Assembly: GCF_900156375.1 (NCBI RefSeq)
Contig: NZ_FTNK01000025.1
Coordinates: 1-46,283, forward strand
Reading direction: 5' to 3'
DNA: 46,283 nt
Source of the DNA: Paenibacillus macquariensis
GTDB taxonomy: Bacteria > Bacillota > Bacilli > Paenibacillales > Paenibacillaceae
Shown here one piece after another: positions 7,940 to 15,385 of this stretch (the first letter of the stretch is position 1; every line of letters starts with the position of its first letter). The notes below the pieces were generated by a model. It did no database searches. It was not told the DNA's origin and saw only the letters and a list, made by a program, of their open reading frames with translations. A program made the translations under genes and the position numbers.

Positions 7940-9193
7940 TCACTCTGTTTCACGCCATATCTCTGCTCCCAAATGACGGAAATTCTCAACAATGTTATCA
8001 TAACCACGGTCAATGAACTCTACACCACTTACTTCCGTAATTCCTTCTTCTACCGTAAGTCCCGCAATAACAAGTGCTGCCCCAGCACGTAAATCAGTTG
8101 CCTTGACCTTAGCAGCGTTCAATCTGCTTCCTTCAATAATGGCAGATCGTCCTTCTACACGAATCTTAGCTCCCATTCGAACCAGTTCAGGAACATGTTT
8201 GAAGCGACTACTATAAACAAAATCGCTAAGTACGCTAACACCCTCAGCTTGTGTAAGAAGACTCGTCATAGGCGATTGTAAATCTGTTGGAAATCCAGGA
8301 TACACAAGTGCTTTTACATCGACAGCTTCATAGTTCGCCCGCCCAACAACTCGGATGCTTTCATCAAGCTCTTCAATGTGTACACCCATTTCCAGTAGCT
8401 TAGCAGTCATAGCTTCCATGTGTTTAGGGATAACATTGTCTATCAAAACATCTCCGCGTGTAGCAGCGGCAGCTATCATATACGTACCTGCTTGGATTCG
8501 ATCGGGAATAATGGAGTGGCGACAGCCGTGAAGTTCAGATACGCCTTCGATACGAATAGTCTCTGTACCTGCGCCTTTAATTACGGCTCCCATGGAATTG
8601 AGGAGTGTTGCAACATCTATGATCTCAGGCTCTTTAGCCGCGTTTTCAATGGTAGTGGAACCTTTTGCACGAGCAGCAGCTAACATAATATTAATAGTAG
8701 CTCCAACGCTAGAAACATCCAGGTAAATCTTAGCTCCCCGTAGTTCCTTGGCATGCAAATAAATAGATCCGTGCTCATTCGTTACTGTTGCGCCTAGCGC
8801 TTCAAAACCTTTAATGTGTTGGTCAATAGGTCGGGGTTCAAAATTACAGCCTCCCGGTAGGCCAATCGATGCTTCATTGAATCTGCCTAACATAGCACCC
8901 ATCATGTAATAAGAAGCTCTTAGCTTCTTAACAGGGCCATTTGGCATAGGAATAGATTTAATAGAGGAAGGGTCTATCTTCATTTGGCTGCCTTCCCTAG
9001 AAACGCTCGCACCAAGTTCCTCGAGTATTTCAGCATATACAGCTACATCACTTAAAATCGGCAGATTATCCAAAATAACTTCCGATTCTGCCAAGATGGC
9101 AGCAGGTATCAAGGCAATAGCGCTATTCTTGGCGCCACTAATGGATACTGTACCATGTAGCGGACGTCCGCCAGTGATCATCAATTTTTCCAT
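7940..9193 (-). CDS. murA: UDP-N-acetylglucosamine 1-carboxyvinyltransferase (MurA2/MurZ type)
   Basis: A 417-residue cytoplasmic enzyme that transfers enolpyruvate from PEP to UDP-GlcNAc, the first committed step of peptidoglycan synthesis. K22/N23 in SGAKNSAIALI and the catalytic cysteine C116 in GLPGGCNFEPRPIDQH are present, so fosfomycin sensitivity at this residue is expected. Other conserved blocks are ASSVGATINIMLAA-like VSSVGATINIMLAA and PDRIQAGTYMIAAA. Firmicutes usually have two paralogs; the position between rho and fba matches B. subtilis murAB (murZ). ATG at 9193 has AGGGGG about 12 bases upstream. A second copy elsewhere is expected but not visible here. Confidence 0.95.
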   Translation of the reverse strand: MEKLMITGGRPLHGTVSISGAKNSAIALIPAAILAESEVILDNLPILSDVAVYAEILEELGASVSREGSQMKIDPSSIKSIPMPNGPVKKLRASYYMMGAMLGRFNEASIGLPGGCNFEPRPIDQHIKGFEALGATVTNEHGSIYLHAKELRGAKIYLDVSSVGATINIMLAAARAKGSTTIENAAKEPEIIDVATLLNSMGAVIKGAGTETIRIEGVSELHGCRHSIIPDRIQAGTYMIAAAATRGDVLIDNVIPKHMEAMTAKLLEMGVHIEELDESIRVVGRANYEAVDVKALVYPGFPTDLQSPMTSLLTQAEGVSVLSDFVYSSRFKHVPELVRMGAKIRVEGRSAIIEGSRLNAAKVKATDLRAGAALVIAGLTVEEGITEVSGVEFIDRGYDNIVENFRHLGAEIWRETE

Positions 9194-9265
9194 AAGCTTA
9201 AGGGTCCCCCTACGTGTTTTGCAGCCGGCAAACGATACGCGCTGTTGGCTTTATATGATAAAAGT

Positions 9266-9294
9266 GGAAAGACACCGACTAAGCGGTGCTCTCC
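9266..9294 (-). repeat. Stem-loop between fba and murA2
   Basis: Minus strand GGAGAGCACCG/CGGTGTCTTTCC, about 11 pairs with one bulge and a 6-base loop, followed by ACTTTTATC. It may act as a weak terminator of fba. Confidence 0.5.
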
Positions 9295-9360
9295 ATATCA
9301 AACTATTCAACTGGACACCCCAAAGGACTTGTCCTGATTCATATATATTGTAGAAAGGTA

Positions 9361-10215
9361 TTAAGCTTGGTTACTGGAACCGAACTCACGCATTTTACCG
9401 ATAACAGTTTGTTTGATTGCTTCGCGACCTGGTACGATGAATGTACGTGGGTCATATGCTTCTGGTTTCGCAGCAAGCACTTCACGAACTGTTTTAGCAA
9501 ATACGATTTGGTTCTCTGTATTTACGTTGATCTTGGAAGTACCCAAGGAAATTGATTTCTTGATGTCAGCTTCAGGAATACCTGTACCACCATGAAGAAC
9601 CATAGGAATATTCGTAGCGTCACGAATTTCTTCCATTTCTTTGAACCCAAGGTTAGGCTCGCCAAGGTAAGGTCCATGAACGGAACCAAGTGCAGGAGCT
9701 AGTGTATCGATGCCTGTTTCTTTAACGATACGGATACACTCATCCAACTTAGCATACATAATTCCACCGATAACGTCGTCTTCTTGTCCGCCAACAGTTC
9801 CAACTTCAGCTTCTACAGAAACACCTTTTGCATGTGCATATTCAACGACTTTTTTAGTCATTTCGATGTTCTCATCGATCGGGTGGTGGGAACCATCGAT
9901 CATAACAGATGAAAATCCAGCGTCAATCGCTTCTTTACATTTGTCAAAGCTAGAACCATGATCAAGATGGATTGCAACAGGTACAGTGATTTTCATATCG
10001 TACAATAGGCCTTCAACCATTTTAACAACAGTCGTGAAACCGCCCATATGACGTGCTGCTCCCTCAGAAACTCCAAGAATTACTGGTGATTTCTCTTGTT
10101 CAGCTGCACCAAGAATCGCTTGAGTCCACTCCAAGTTATTAATGTTGTATTGACCAACTGCATATTTCCCTTTAAGTGCTTTGTTCAACATGTCTGTCAT
10201 AGATACTAATGGCAT
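9361..10215 (-). CDS. fba: Class II fructose-1,6-bisphosphate aldolase
   Basis: A 284-residue zinc aldolase of glycolysis and gluconeogenesis. Catalytic D85 and zinc ligand H86 lie in AIHLDHGSSFDKC; SVMIDGSHHP, EAEVGTVGGQEDD and VLHGGTGIP (zinc His and phosphate loop) follow in the usual order. Length equals B. subtilis FbaA (285). The Shine-Dalgarno TTAGGAGGATT lies 6-7 bases before the ATG. Between spo0F upstream and murA2 downstream on the same strand, the B. subtilis order. It has a good extended -10 promoter about 70 bases upstream. Confidence 0.97.
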   Translation of the reverse strand: MPLVSMTDMLNKALKGKYAVGQYNINNLEWTQAILGAAEQEKSPVILGVSEGAARHMGGFTTVVKMVEGLLYDMKITVPVAIHLDHGSSFDKCKEAIDAGFSSVMIDGSHHPIDENIEMTKKVVEYAHAKGVSVEAEVGTVGGQEDDVIGGIMYAKLDECIRIVKETGIDTLAPALGSVHGPYLGEPNLGFKEMEEIRDATNIPMVLHGGTGIPEADIKKSISLGTSKINVNTENQIVFAKTVREVLAAKPEAYDPRTFIVPGREAIKQTVIGKMREFGSSNQA

Positions 10216-10281
10216 GGTCCAATCCTCCTAAAAAATGTTGTTTTTGTCTATATTATTATGCCGACACCTCATACAAACTAT

Positions 10282-10310
10282 AGTATACCACATCAGATCA
10301 AAAATACTAA
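10282..10310 (-). promoter_or_regulatory. fba promoter (extended -10)
   Basis: Minus strand TTAGTA (10305-10310), 17 bases, TATACT (10282-10287) with TGG directly before the -10, forming an extended -10. Confidence 0.6.
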
Positions 10311-10420
10311 CCAAGCATTTCAAAGTATATGTGGTACGTCTATGGTCAGAAGCCGCTAATATAGTATAAGTCAATATTACTAATCCCGCTATGCAAGATG
10401 ACACAATCCCTATACGCAAG

Positions 10421-10459
10421 GATGAACGCATCCGTCCATTATGGACAAATGCGTTCATC
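10421..10459. repeat. Perfect inverted repeat between spo0F and fba
   Basis: GATGAACGCAT (10421-10431) and ATGCGTTCATC (10449-10459) are exact complements, and the inner part GTCCA/TGGAC also pairs, giving about 16 pairs in all. No T tract follows on either strand, so it is not a standard terminator. No gene is supported in 10216-10504. Confidence 0.75.
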
Positions 10460-10504
10460 TAGATGATTCAGAGAATAAAGTATGCAAATATACACTTTCT
10501 AATC

Positions 10505-10533
10505 ATAAAAAAATTCTGCATTAAGCAGAATTT
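10505..10533 (-). terminator. Rho-independent terminator after spo0F
   Basis: Minus strand AAATTCTGC/GCAGAATTT with a TTAAT loop, followed by a T run. Confidence 0.85.
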
Positions 10534-10539
10534 CATTCC

Positions 10540-10926
10540 TTAGGTACGCTTTTCAAGTACGTTCTTCTTCAGCTGTGTGTTAACGGCTACTCTCATTTCA
10601 TCAATATCAAATGGTTTCGTAAAATGCATAAGTGCTCCGAGGTCAGTCGCCTCTTTTATCATATCAAGCTCACCGTATGCGGTCATCATAATGACTTTGA
10701 TATCCGTATTGAGTTCTTTGATCCTTTTCAGAATCTCAAGTCCATCCATACCCGGGATTTTCATATCAAGTAACACTAAATCCGGTGACTCATTCACAAC
10801 CAGCTCTAAGGCCAGTTTGCCGTTCGCTGCCTGAAATGTATCATACCCCTCACTACCAAATACTTCCGTCAAAAGAATTCGAATACCGTTTTGGTCATCC
10901 ACGATTAATAATTTCTTCTTATCCAC
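10540..10926 (-). CDS. spo0F: Sporulation phosphorelay response regulator Spo0F
   Basis: A 128-residue single receiver domain with no output domain, which passes phosphate from sporulation kinases to Spo0B. The acidic pocket D10-D11, phosphorylated D54 (LLDMKIPGMDG), T82 and K104 are all present at the same numbers as in B. subtilis Spo0F, and H101 is kept. The segment QNGIRILLTEVF differs by few residues from the kinase- and Spo0B-binding helix of B. subtilis. The start is GTG (10924-10926) after GGGGGTT. Located between pyrG and fba as in B. subtilis. It is a monocistronic unit bounded by terminators. Confidence 0.96.
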   Translation of the reverse strand: MDKKKLLIVDDQNGIRILLTEVFGSEGYDTFQAANGKLALELVVNESPDLVLLDMKIPGMDGLEILKRIKELNTDIKVIMMTAYGELDMIKEATDLGALMHFTKPFDIDEMRVAVNTQLKKNVLEKRT

Positions 10927-10994
10927 CCGTTAACAACCCCCAGACAATCAACTTAAAGTTCATTAAAGCGAGACAATCCCTCATTTCTGAAGGT

Positions 10995-11020
10995 AATCCA
11001 TATTATGTTATTCTTCCTCT
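10995..11020 (-). promoter_or_regulatory. Candidate sigma-H promoter of spo0F
   Basis: Minus strand AGAGGAAGA and, 12 bases on, a GGATT box resemble the sigma-H elements (RnAGGAwWW and RnnGAAT), with mismatches. A sigma-A reading (TTTGTA, 17, TATGGA) overlaps it. B. subtilis spo0F is known to use both types. Confidence 0.35.
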
Positions 11021-11056
11021 ACAAACCAAATTCCTTCTATATGTTTAATTTAACAT

Positions 11057-11136
11057 AAAAAAGGCCTCTCTAGGGAGAGCTACAAGAAGTCCTCTTTCTC
11101 AACTTCATGTCTATAGCTCTATTCTAAAGAGACCTT
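11057..11136 (-). terminator. Long terminator after pyrG
   Basis: An 80-base imperfect minus-strand stem: AAGGTCTCT with AGAGAGGCCTT at the base, AGAGCTA/TAGCTCT in the middle and GAAGT/ACTTC at the tip, then TTTTTTA. Confidence 0.8.
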
Positions 11137-11148
11137 AACTAAAAGGGT

Positions 11149-12750
11149 TTACCCTTGATATTTCACAGTTGCTTTAACGAATTCACGGAACAATGGTTGT
11201 GGACGATTCGGACGAGATGTGAACTCCGGATGGAATTGCACAGATAAGAACCATGGATGTCCTGGAAGCTCAATAATTTCTGCAAGACGTCCATCAGGAG
11301 AAGTTCCTGATATAATCATTCCAGCTTTTTCAAGCGCTTCACGGTACTGATTGTTAAACTCATAACGATGACGATGTCTTTCATACACTAATTCATCATC
11401 ATAGCAACTCATAGCTAATGAACCTGGTTGCAACTTACATGGATATAGCCCTAGACGCATTGTACCACCTAGATCTTCAATATCCTTTTGTTCTGGCAAT
11501 AGATCAATAACAGGATACTCTGTCGAAGGATTAATCTCCGAGCTATTCGCACCTTCAAGACCTAGAATCGAACGAGCATACTCAATAACGGATACTTGCA
11601 TACCTAGGCAAATACCGAAGAAAGGAATGTTGTTCTCACGTACGTATTTGATAGCCGAAATCTTACCTTCAATACCGCGATCACCAAATCCACCAGGAAC
11701 TAGAATACCGCTAATGCCATGTAACATATCTGCTACGTTCTCAGGTGTAATCTCTTCTGCATTAACCCAACGGATCTTCACATCAACATCAGCTTCAAAT
11801 CCAGCATGTGAAAGGGATTCTACAACACTTAAGTAAGCATCATGTAATGCCACATATTTACCTACAATGGCAATTTCCACTGTTTTGTCTAGCTTTTCAA
11901 TACGGTGTACAAGACTTTCCCACTCTGTCATATCTGGTAATGGCGTAGTCAATTTCAAATGATTAACTACGATCTCATCAAGACCTTCATCACGCAAATT
12001 AAGCGGCACTCTATATAGCGTAGCAGCATCACGACATTCAACGACTGCATTTTCATCAATATCACAGAATAATGCAATTTTAGCTTTCATATCTGCGGAT
12101 AGCTCATACTCCGTACGACATACAATCACATTTGGTTGAATACCAATGCTACGTAATTCCTTCACACTATGTTGTGTCGGCTTCGTCTTCACTTCACCGG
12201 CTGCCTTAATATATGGAATCAATGTCACGTGAATGTACATCACATTATCGCGACCGATCTCACTCTTGATTTGACGAATAGCTTCAAGGAATGGAAGACT
12301 CTCGATGTCCCCTACAGTTCCGCCAATCTCCGTAATAACAACATCGGAACCAGCTTCACGACCTGCACGGTATACACGTTCTTTAATTTCATTTGTAATA
12401 TGAGGAATAACCTGAACCGTTCCCCCTAGATACTCACCGCGACGTTCTTTGCTGATAACTGAAGAATAAATCTTCCCTGTTGTAACGTTACTGTTCTTAG
12501 ACAAATTGATATCAATAAATCTTTCGTAATGGCCAAGGTCCAAATCGGTCTCAGCGCCATCGTCTGTCACAAATACTTCACCGTGCTGATAAGGACTCAT
12601 TGTTCCGGGATCCACATTCAAATACGGATCGAACTTCTGGATCGTTACTTTTAGTCCTCTATTTTTGAGCAGCCTGCCAAGTGAAGCAGCGGTAATCCCT
12701 TTACCTAAAGAAGACACAACTCCGCCCGTCACAAAAATATACTTTGTCAC
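11149..12750 (-). CDS. pyrG: CTP synthase
   Basis: A 533-residue enzyme that aminates UTP to CTP using ATP and glutamine. The N-terminal synthetase domain opens with TKYIFVTGGVVSSLGKG and has KFDPYLNVDPGTMSPYQHGEVFVTDDGAETDLDLGHYERF-type motifs. The C-terminal class I glutaminase has the nucleophile in FGICLGMQ and the His-Glu pair in VQFHPEF. The frame is open to 12795, but GTG at 12750 directly precedes TKYIF and has AGGAGG 10 bases upstream, matching the known N-terminus and length (B. subtilis 535). Upstream lies rpoE, downstream spo0F, the conserved order. Confidence 0.97.
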   Translation of the reverse strand: MTKYIFVTGGVVSSLGKGITAASLGRLLKNRGLKVTIQKFDPYLNVDPGTMSPYQHGEVFVTDDGAETDLDLGHYERFIDINLSKNSNVTTGKIYSSVISKERRGEYLGGTVQVIPHITNEIKERVYRAGREAGSDVVITEIGGTVGDIESLPFLEAIRQIKSEIGRDNVMYIHVTLIPYIKAAGEVKTKPTQHSVKELRSIGIQPNVIVCRTEYELSADMKAKIALFCDIDENAVVECRDAATLYRVPLNLRDEGLDEIVVNHLKLTTPLPDMTEWESLVHRIEKLDKTVEIAIVGKYVALHDAYLSVVESLSHAGFEADVDVKIRWVNAEEITPENVADMLHGISGILVPGGFGDRGIEGKISAIKYVRENNIPFFGICLGMQVSVIEYARSILGLEGANSSEINPSTEYPVIDLLPEQKDIEDLGGTMRLGLYPCKLQPGSLAMSCYDDELVYERHRHRYEFNNQYREALEKAGMIISGTSPDGRLAEIIELPGHPWFLSVQFHPEFTSRPNRPQPLFREFVKATVKYQG

Positions 12751-12899
12751 TGTAAAAAAACCTCCTATTATAAAGTCCAGAAATGCAGGCGACATATGAT
12801 GTTATCGTAACCTATAAACGTTTCCTTACTCTTGATGGCCAATAACAATATGCGATTTATGTCCAAATGGCACAGTTTTTAACCCTATTCAAGTAGAAA

Positions 12900-12942
12900 C
12901 CGCTATGCCGTCCTTTTTTCAAAGACGGCACCGTTTCAGCGG
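12900..12942 (-). repeat. Stem-loop at the start of the pyrG leader
   Basis: Minus strand GCCGTC/GACGGC, flanked by an outer CCGCT/AGCGG, with the A-rich loop TTTGAAAAAAGG. No T tract follows, so it is not an obvious terminator. It lies just downstream of the predicted pyrG promoter, at the very 5' end of a leader of about 190 nt that holds no other gene. Confidence 0.65.
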
Positions 12943-12943
12943 A

Positions 12944-12972
12944 AATATAAGGAATAGAGTATCAATTGAAAA
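12944..12972 (-). promoter_or_regulatory. Candidate pyrG promoter
   Basis: Minus strand TTTTCA (12967-12972), 17 bases, TATATT (12944-12949). Confidence 0.5.
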
Positions 12973-12991
12973 TAATACTTTCTTATATTTT

Positions 12992-13034
12992 AAAAAACAA
13001 AAAAGTGACACCCGTAGTACGGGGGCACTTTTTA
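12992..13034 (-). terminator. Rho-independent terminator after rpoE
   Basis: Minus strand AAAAAGTG..CCCCCGT / ACGGGTG..CACTTTTTT with an ACT loop and a T run. The 140 bases between it and the rpoE stop hold no gene. Confidence 0.92.
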
Positions 13035-13173
13035 TCAATTCAAAATTATTCAAGTTCAATCATAAGCCCATGCAATAGTTTACTCTGTGCCATGTTCTGT
13101 GTCAAGTCGCGAATACATTATTCTCAACTTCAACATATTAAACTCTGATTCGTTCTCTGCAATAAATTAGTTA

Positions 13174-13725
13174 TTACTTTTCGTCGGTATCTTCGGAGTC
13201 ATCTGCGTCATCATCATCTGTTGAATCATCATCTGCGTCATCCAAATCTTCGTCTTCTAGCACAACTTCTTCTTCAGCTTCTTCCTCAGAATCGTCATCG
13301 CTATAAACATCGTCATGATCTTCATCAATTCTGTCGAATTCTTCTGCTTCATCGCCAACATATGTTTCTTCTTCATCAGCGAAGTCATCATCTTCCAAAT
13401 CGTCATCGTCATCATTAATGATACGTGGGCGCTTGGCATTAGAAATTGGATCTTCAGCACGATCTACAGGATACCACCGTTTCAATCCCCACAGATTAGT
13501 TCCAACACAAGCAAACCGTCCGTCGATATTAATCTCGGTATATAGCTGTGCAATCAAATCATTCATTTCTTTTTCATTTAGACCACGCTGTTTAGCTACC
13601 TCTGACATTAGATCAAGATAATAGTACGGCGTATTCACGGTCTTTAAAATAGCAAAAGCAAGATCAACCATAGGCATTTCCTTGATTCTTTCAGGATCAA
13701 GTTTTAAATGGAGTGGGGCACTCAC
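13174..13725 (-). CDS. rpoE: DNA-directed RNA polymerase delta subunit
   Basis: A 183-residue Firmicutes-specific RNA polymerase subunit. The N-terminal HARE-HTH domain (about 15-95) has MVDLAFAILKTVNTPYYYLDL and the conserved FACVGTNLWGLKRWYPV. From about residue 104 to the end the chain is almost wholly Asp and Glu, the disordered tail that displaces RNA and speeds recycling. Length is near B. subtilis RpoE (173). The start is GTG (13723-13725) with AGAGGAAG about 11 bases upstream. Followed by a strong terminator and then pyrG. The acidic GAT/GAC repeats give false open frames on other strands. Confidence 0.96.
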   Translation of the reverse strand: MSAPLHLKLDPERIKEMPMVDLAFAILKTVNTPYYYLDLMSEVAKQRGLNEKEMNDLIAQLYTEINIDGRFACVGTNLWGLKRWYPVDRAEDPISNAKRPRIINDDDDDLEDDDFADEEETYVGDEAEEFDRIDEDHDDVYSDDDSEEEAEEEVVLEDEDLDDADDDSTDDDDADDSEDTDEK

Positions 13726-13895
13726 TTATGAACACTTCCTCTCACGCAATGTGCATATTTACACGTAATATCAATCAACATATCCATTAACACAAATAAG
13801 TAAAACCTATTTGGGATTAAATTGCAAGTTTTTATGTTCGCGGATTGTTAACTCAGGTACAAGGAGATTTAATAATTACTCTTCACGATTATCAC

Positions 13896-13995
13896 GATAA
13901 AAAAGGCAGGGGGTTCCCTGCCTTTATGACTGTATCCATTCCCCGAGGAAGAAACTCCTAAATGGGAGTGTCGTAAGAGCCATCTCGGTCTCTTC
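13896..13995 (-). ncRNA. Putative ~100-nt small RNA or 19-codon microgene
   Basis: A short unit with a near-ideal promoter and its own terminator, between rpoE and a divergent protease gene. The transcript would start near 13995 and end in the stem AAAGGCAGGG/CCCTGCCTTT (13902-13925) with a T run at 13899-13904. Internal pairing is visible: ACTCC/AGGAGT hairpin and CCGAG/CTCGG outer stem. It also holds an ATG frame, 13924-13983, coding 19 residues (MALTTLPFRSFFLGEWIQS) whose TAA lies at the terminator edge; the upstream GAAGAGACC is a poor Shine-Dalgarno. It could be a trans-acting sRNA, an rpoE leader ended by attenuation, or a microprotein gene. I do not recognise it as a known RNA family. 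Confidence 0.5.
13899..13926 (-). terminator. Terminator of the small transcript
   Basis: Ten-pair GC-rich stem with an AACC loop, followed on the minus strand by six T. On the plus strand the tail is TTTATG and weak. Confidence 0.85.
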
Positions 13996-14000
13996 TGTCT

Positions 14001-14029
14001 ATATTATGTACGCCGCTTCACTTTGACAA
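14001..14029 (-). promoter_or_regulatory. Promoter of the small transcript
   Basis: Minus strand TTGTCA (14024-14029), 17-base spacer, TAATAT (14001-14006). Its -35 overlaps the -35 of the divergent protease promoter. Confidence 0.7.
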
Positions 14030-14051
14030 CAAATCAGTGCCCATTTACAAA
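14023..14051 (+). promoter_or_regulatory. Promoter of the S8 protease gene
   Basis: Plus strand TTGACA (14023-14028, consensus), 17 bases, TACAAA (14046-14051), about 75 bases before the start codon. It shares bases 14024-14028 with the opposite promoter's -35. Confidence 0.55.
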
Positions 14052-14133
14052 AATAAGGGCAAGTTCCCACTCCCACAGGACTCCATGTTCATAGAATACC
14101 TCAGCATGGTTCTCAAGAGGGGGAAGGCTCAAC

Positions 14134-15345
14134 ATGGACTACACTCGATTTATCCAGATGTTGCTCGAAGAAACCGATCGTCGCAACCCAGTCGAAGAGA
14201 AACGTATTATGACCTTTCTCAATCCCCGACACTATTTTGCCTACCATCGGGAATTAAATAGGCTAAAAGCAAGCGGCATTAAATTACCCCATGTGCATTC
14301 TTCCCATTTAATTAAGTCCATTATCGCCCCCGTCTCAGCTCGAAGTAAGTTCGCCCTTAGATATAAAGATCTTCTGTTACTAGAAGACAATAGGTCAATA
14401 AAAGTTCACGCTGTTCAGAGTAAAATCGATACCAATCCAGGAATCCCTTATGGTGTGAAGCAGATTCATGCTCCCCGAGCTTGGTCCACATCAACCGGAC
14501 ATCGTATTAAAATCGGAGTCATTGATACCGGGGTAGATTTCCAACATCCTGATCTCCGACATTCGCTCTCCGGAGGTATTAATTTGTTGAACCGTAACAT
14601 GTTACCCCTTGACGACAACGGTCATGGTACACATATTGCCGGAACCATTGCAGCAGCAAATAGCACAGAAGGAATGATAGGTGTTGCTCCACGGTCTATC
14701 ATCTATCCTGTTAAGGCATTTGACCACAATGGATCGGCCTATGTATCTGATATCATATTAGGCATTGATTGGTGTGTTCGTAATCATGTCCATCTGATTA
14801 ATATGAGCTTTGGAATGAAGACACGTAGCCGCGCCTTACAGGAAATTGTCAATAAAGCCTACCTCTCTGGCATTTCAATTGTCGCTTCTTCAGGAAACGA
14901 CGGCAAACGACGAACCATTGACTATCCTGCTCGCTATTCACAGACCATATCCGTAGGCGCAACGGATCAGAACAGACGGATAGCACCATTCAGTAATCGA
15001 GGACAGTATATTGATATCTATGCTCCTGGAGATAAAATTATATCCTCATGGACACATGGTAAATATCATGAAATGAGTGGCACCTCTATGGCTACCTCTC
15101 ATGTAAGTGGGGCCATCGCGCTTCTACTTGCACAAAACAGCAGTCTCCAACCGGCAGAAATCAAAACACTTCTTCAGCGCACTTCTACGCCTTTACGCTT
15201 ACGTAAAGACCAACGCCTGGAACGAGACTCAGGAGAAGTTAACGCACTCCAATTACTAAGAGAAGGAATGAAATTGACTACCACGGGTGCAGAACCTGTA
15301 ACTGCTAGCCTTAAAGCAAAGAAAAACCGCCCTTCCAAAATATAG
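14134..15345 (+). CDS. S8 family serine peptidase, intracellular subtilisin-like
   Basis: A 403-residue subtilase. The catalytic triad is D131 (GVIDTGVD), H164 (NGHGTHIAGT) and S318 (GTSMATSHVSGA), with oxyanion N255 in SSGND. Residues 1-100 are an N-terminal propeptide-like region without a signal peptide or membrane segment, so a cytoplasmic location is likely. The last 30 residues are basic (SLKAKKNRPSKI). ATG at 14134 follows GGGGGAAGG. It is the only plus-strand gene between rpoE and argS and shares its promoter region with the divergent small transcript. The stop codon lies within its own terminator. Physiological substrate unknown. Confidence 0.92.
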   Translation: MDYTRFIQMLLEETDRRNPVEEKRIMTFLNPRHYFAYHRELNRLKASGIKLPHVHSSHLIKSIIAPVSARSKFALRYKDLLLLEDNRSIKVHAVQSKIDTNPGIPYGVKQIHAPRAWSTSTGHRIKIGVIDTGVDFQHPDLRHSLSGGINLLNRNMLPLDDNGHGTHIAGTIAAANSTEGMIGVAPRSIIYPVKAFDHNGSAYVSDIILGIDWCVRNHVHLINMSFGMKTRSRALQEIVNKAYLSGISIVASSGNDGKRRTIDYPARYSQTISVGATDQNRRIAPFSNRGQYIDIYAPGDKIISSWTHGKYHEMSGTSMATSHVSGAIALLLAQNSSLQPAEIKTLLQRTSTPLRLRKDQRLERDSGEVNALQLLREGMKLTTTGAEPVTASLKAKKNRPSKI

Positions 15346-15358
15346 AAGGGCAGTTTTT
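15322..15358. terminator. Bidirectional terminator between protease and argS
   Basis: GCCCTTC (15329-15335) pairs with GAAGGGC (15345-15351). A T run follows on both strands (AGTTTTTG on plus, GGTTTTTC on minus). It serves two convergent genes. Confidence 0.85.
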
Positions 15359-15385
15359 GTCGTTATTCAAGGGTTTAAGTTGTGA

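Noticed and set aside
10228..10458. 76-codon frame between fba and spo0F
   Set aside because: No Shine-Dalgarno, covers the fba promoter and the inverted repeat, and resembles no protein.
12966..13148. 60-codon plus-strand frame
   Set aside because: Passes through the rpoE terminator; composition AT-driven.
13174..13460. Repeat-like GAT/GAC stretch
   Set aside because: It codes the acidic tail of RNA polymerase delta; not a DNA repeat element.
14037..14261. 74-codon frame at the protease start
   Set aside because: Out of frame with the clear subtilase, begins inside its promoter.
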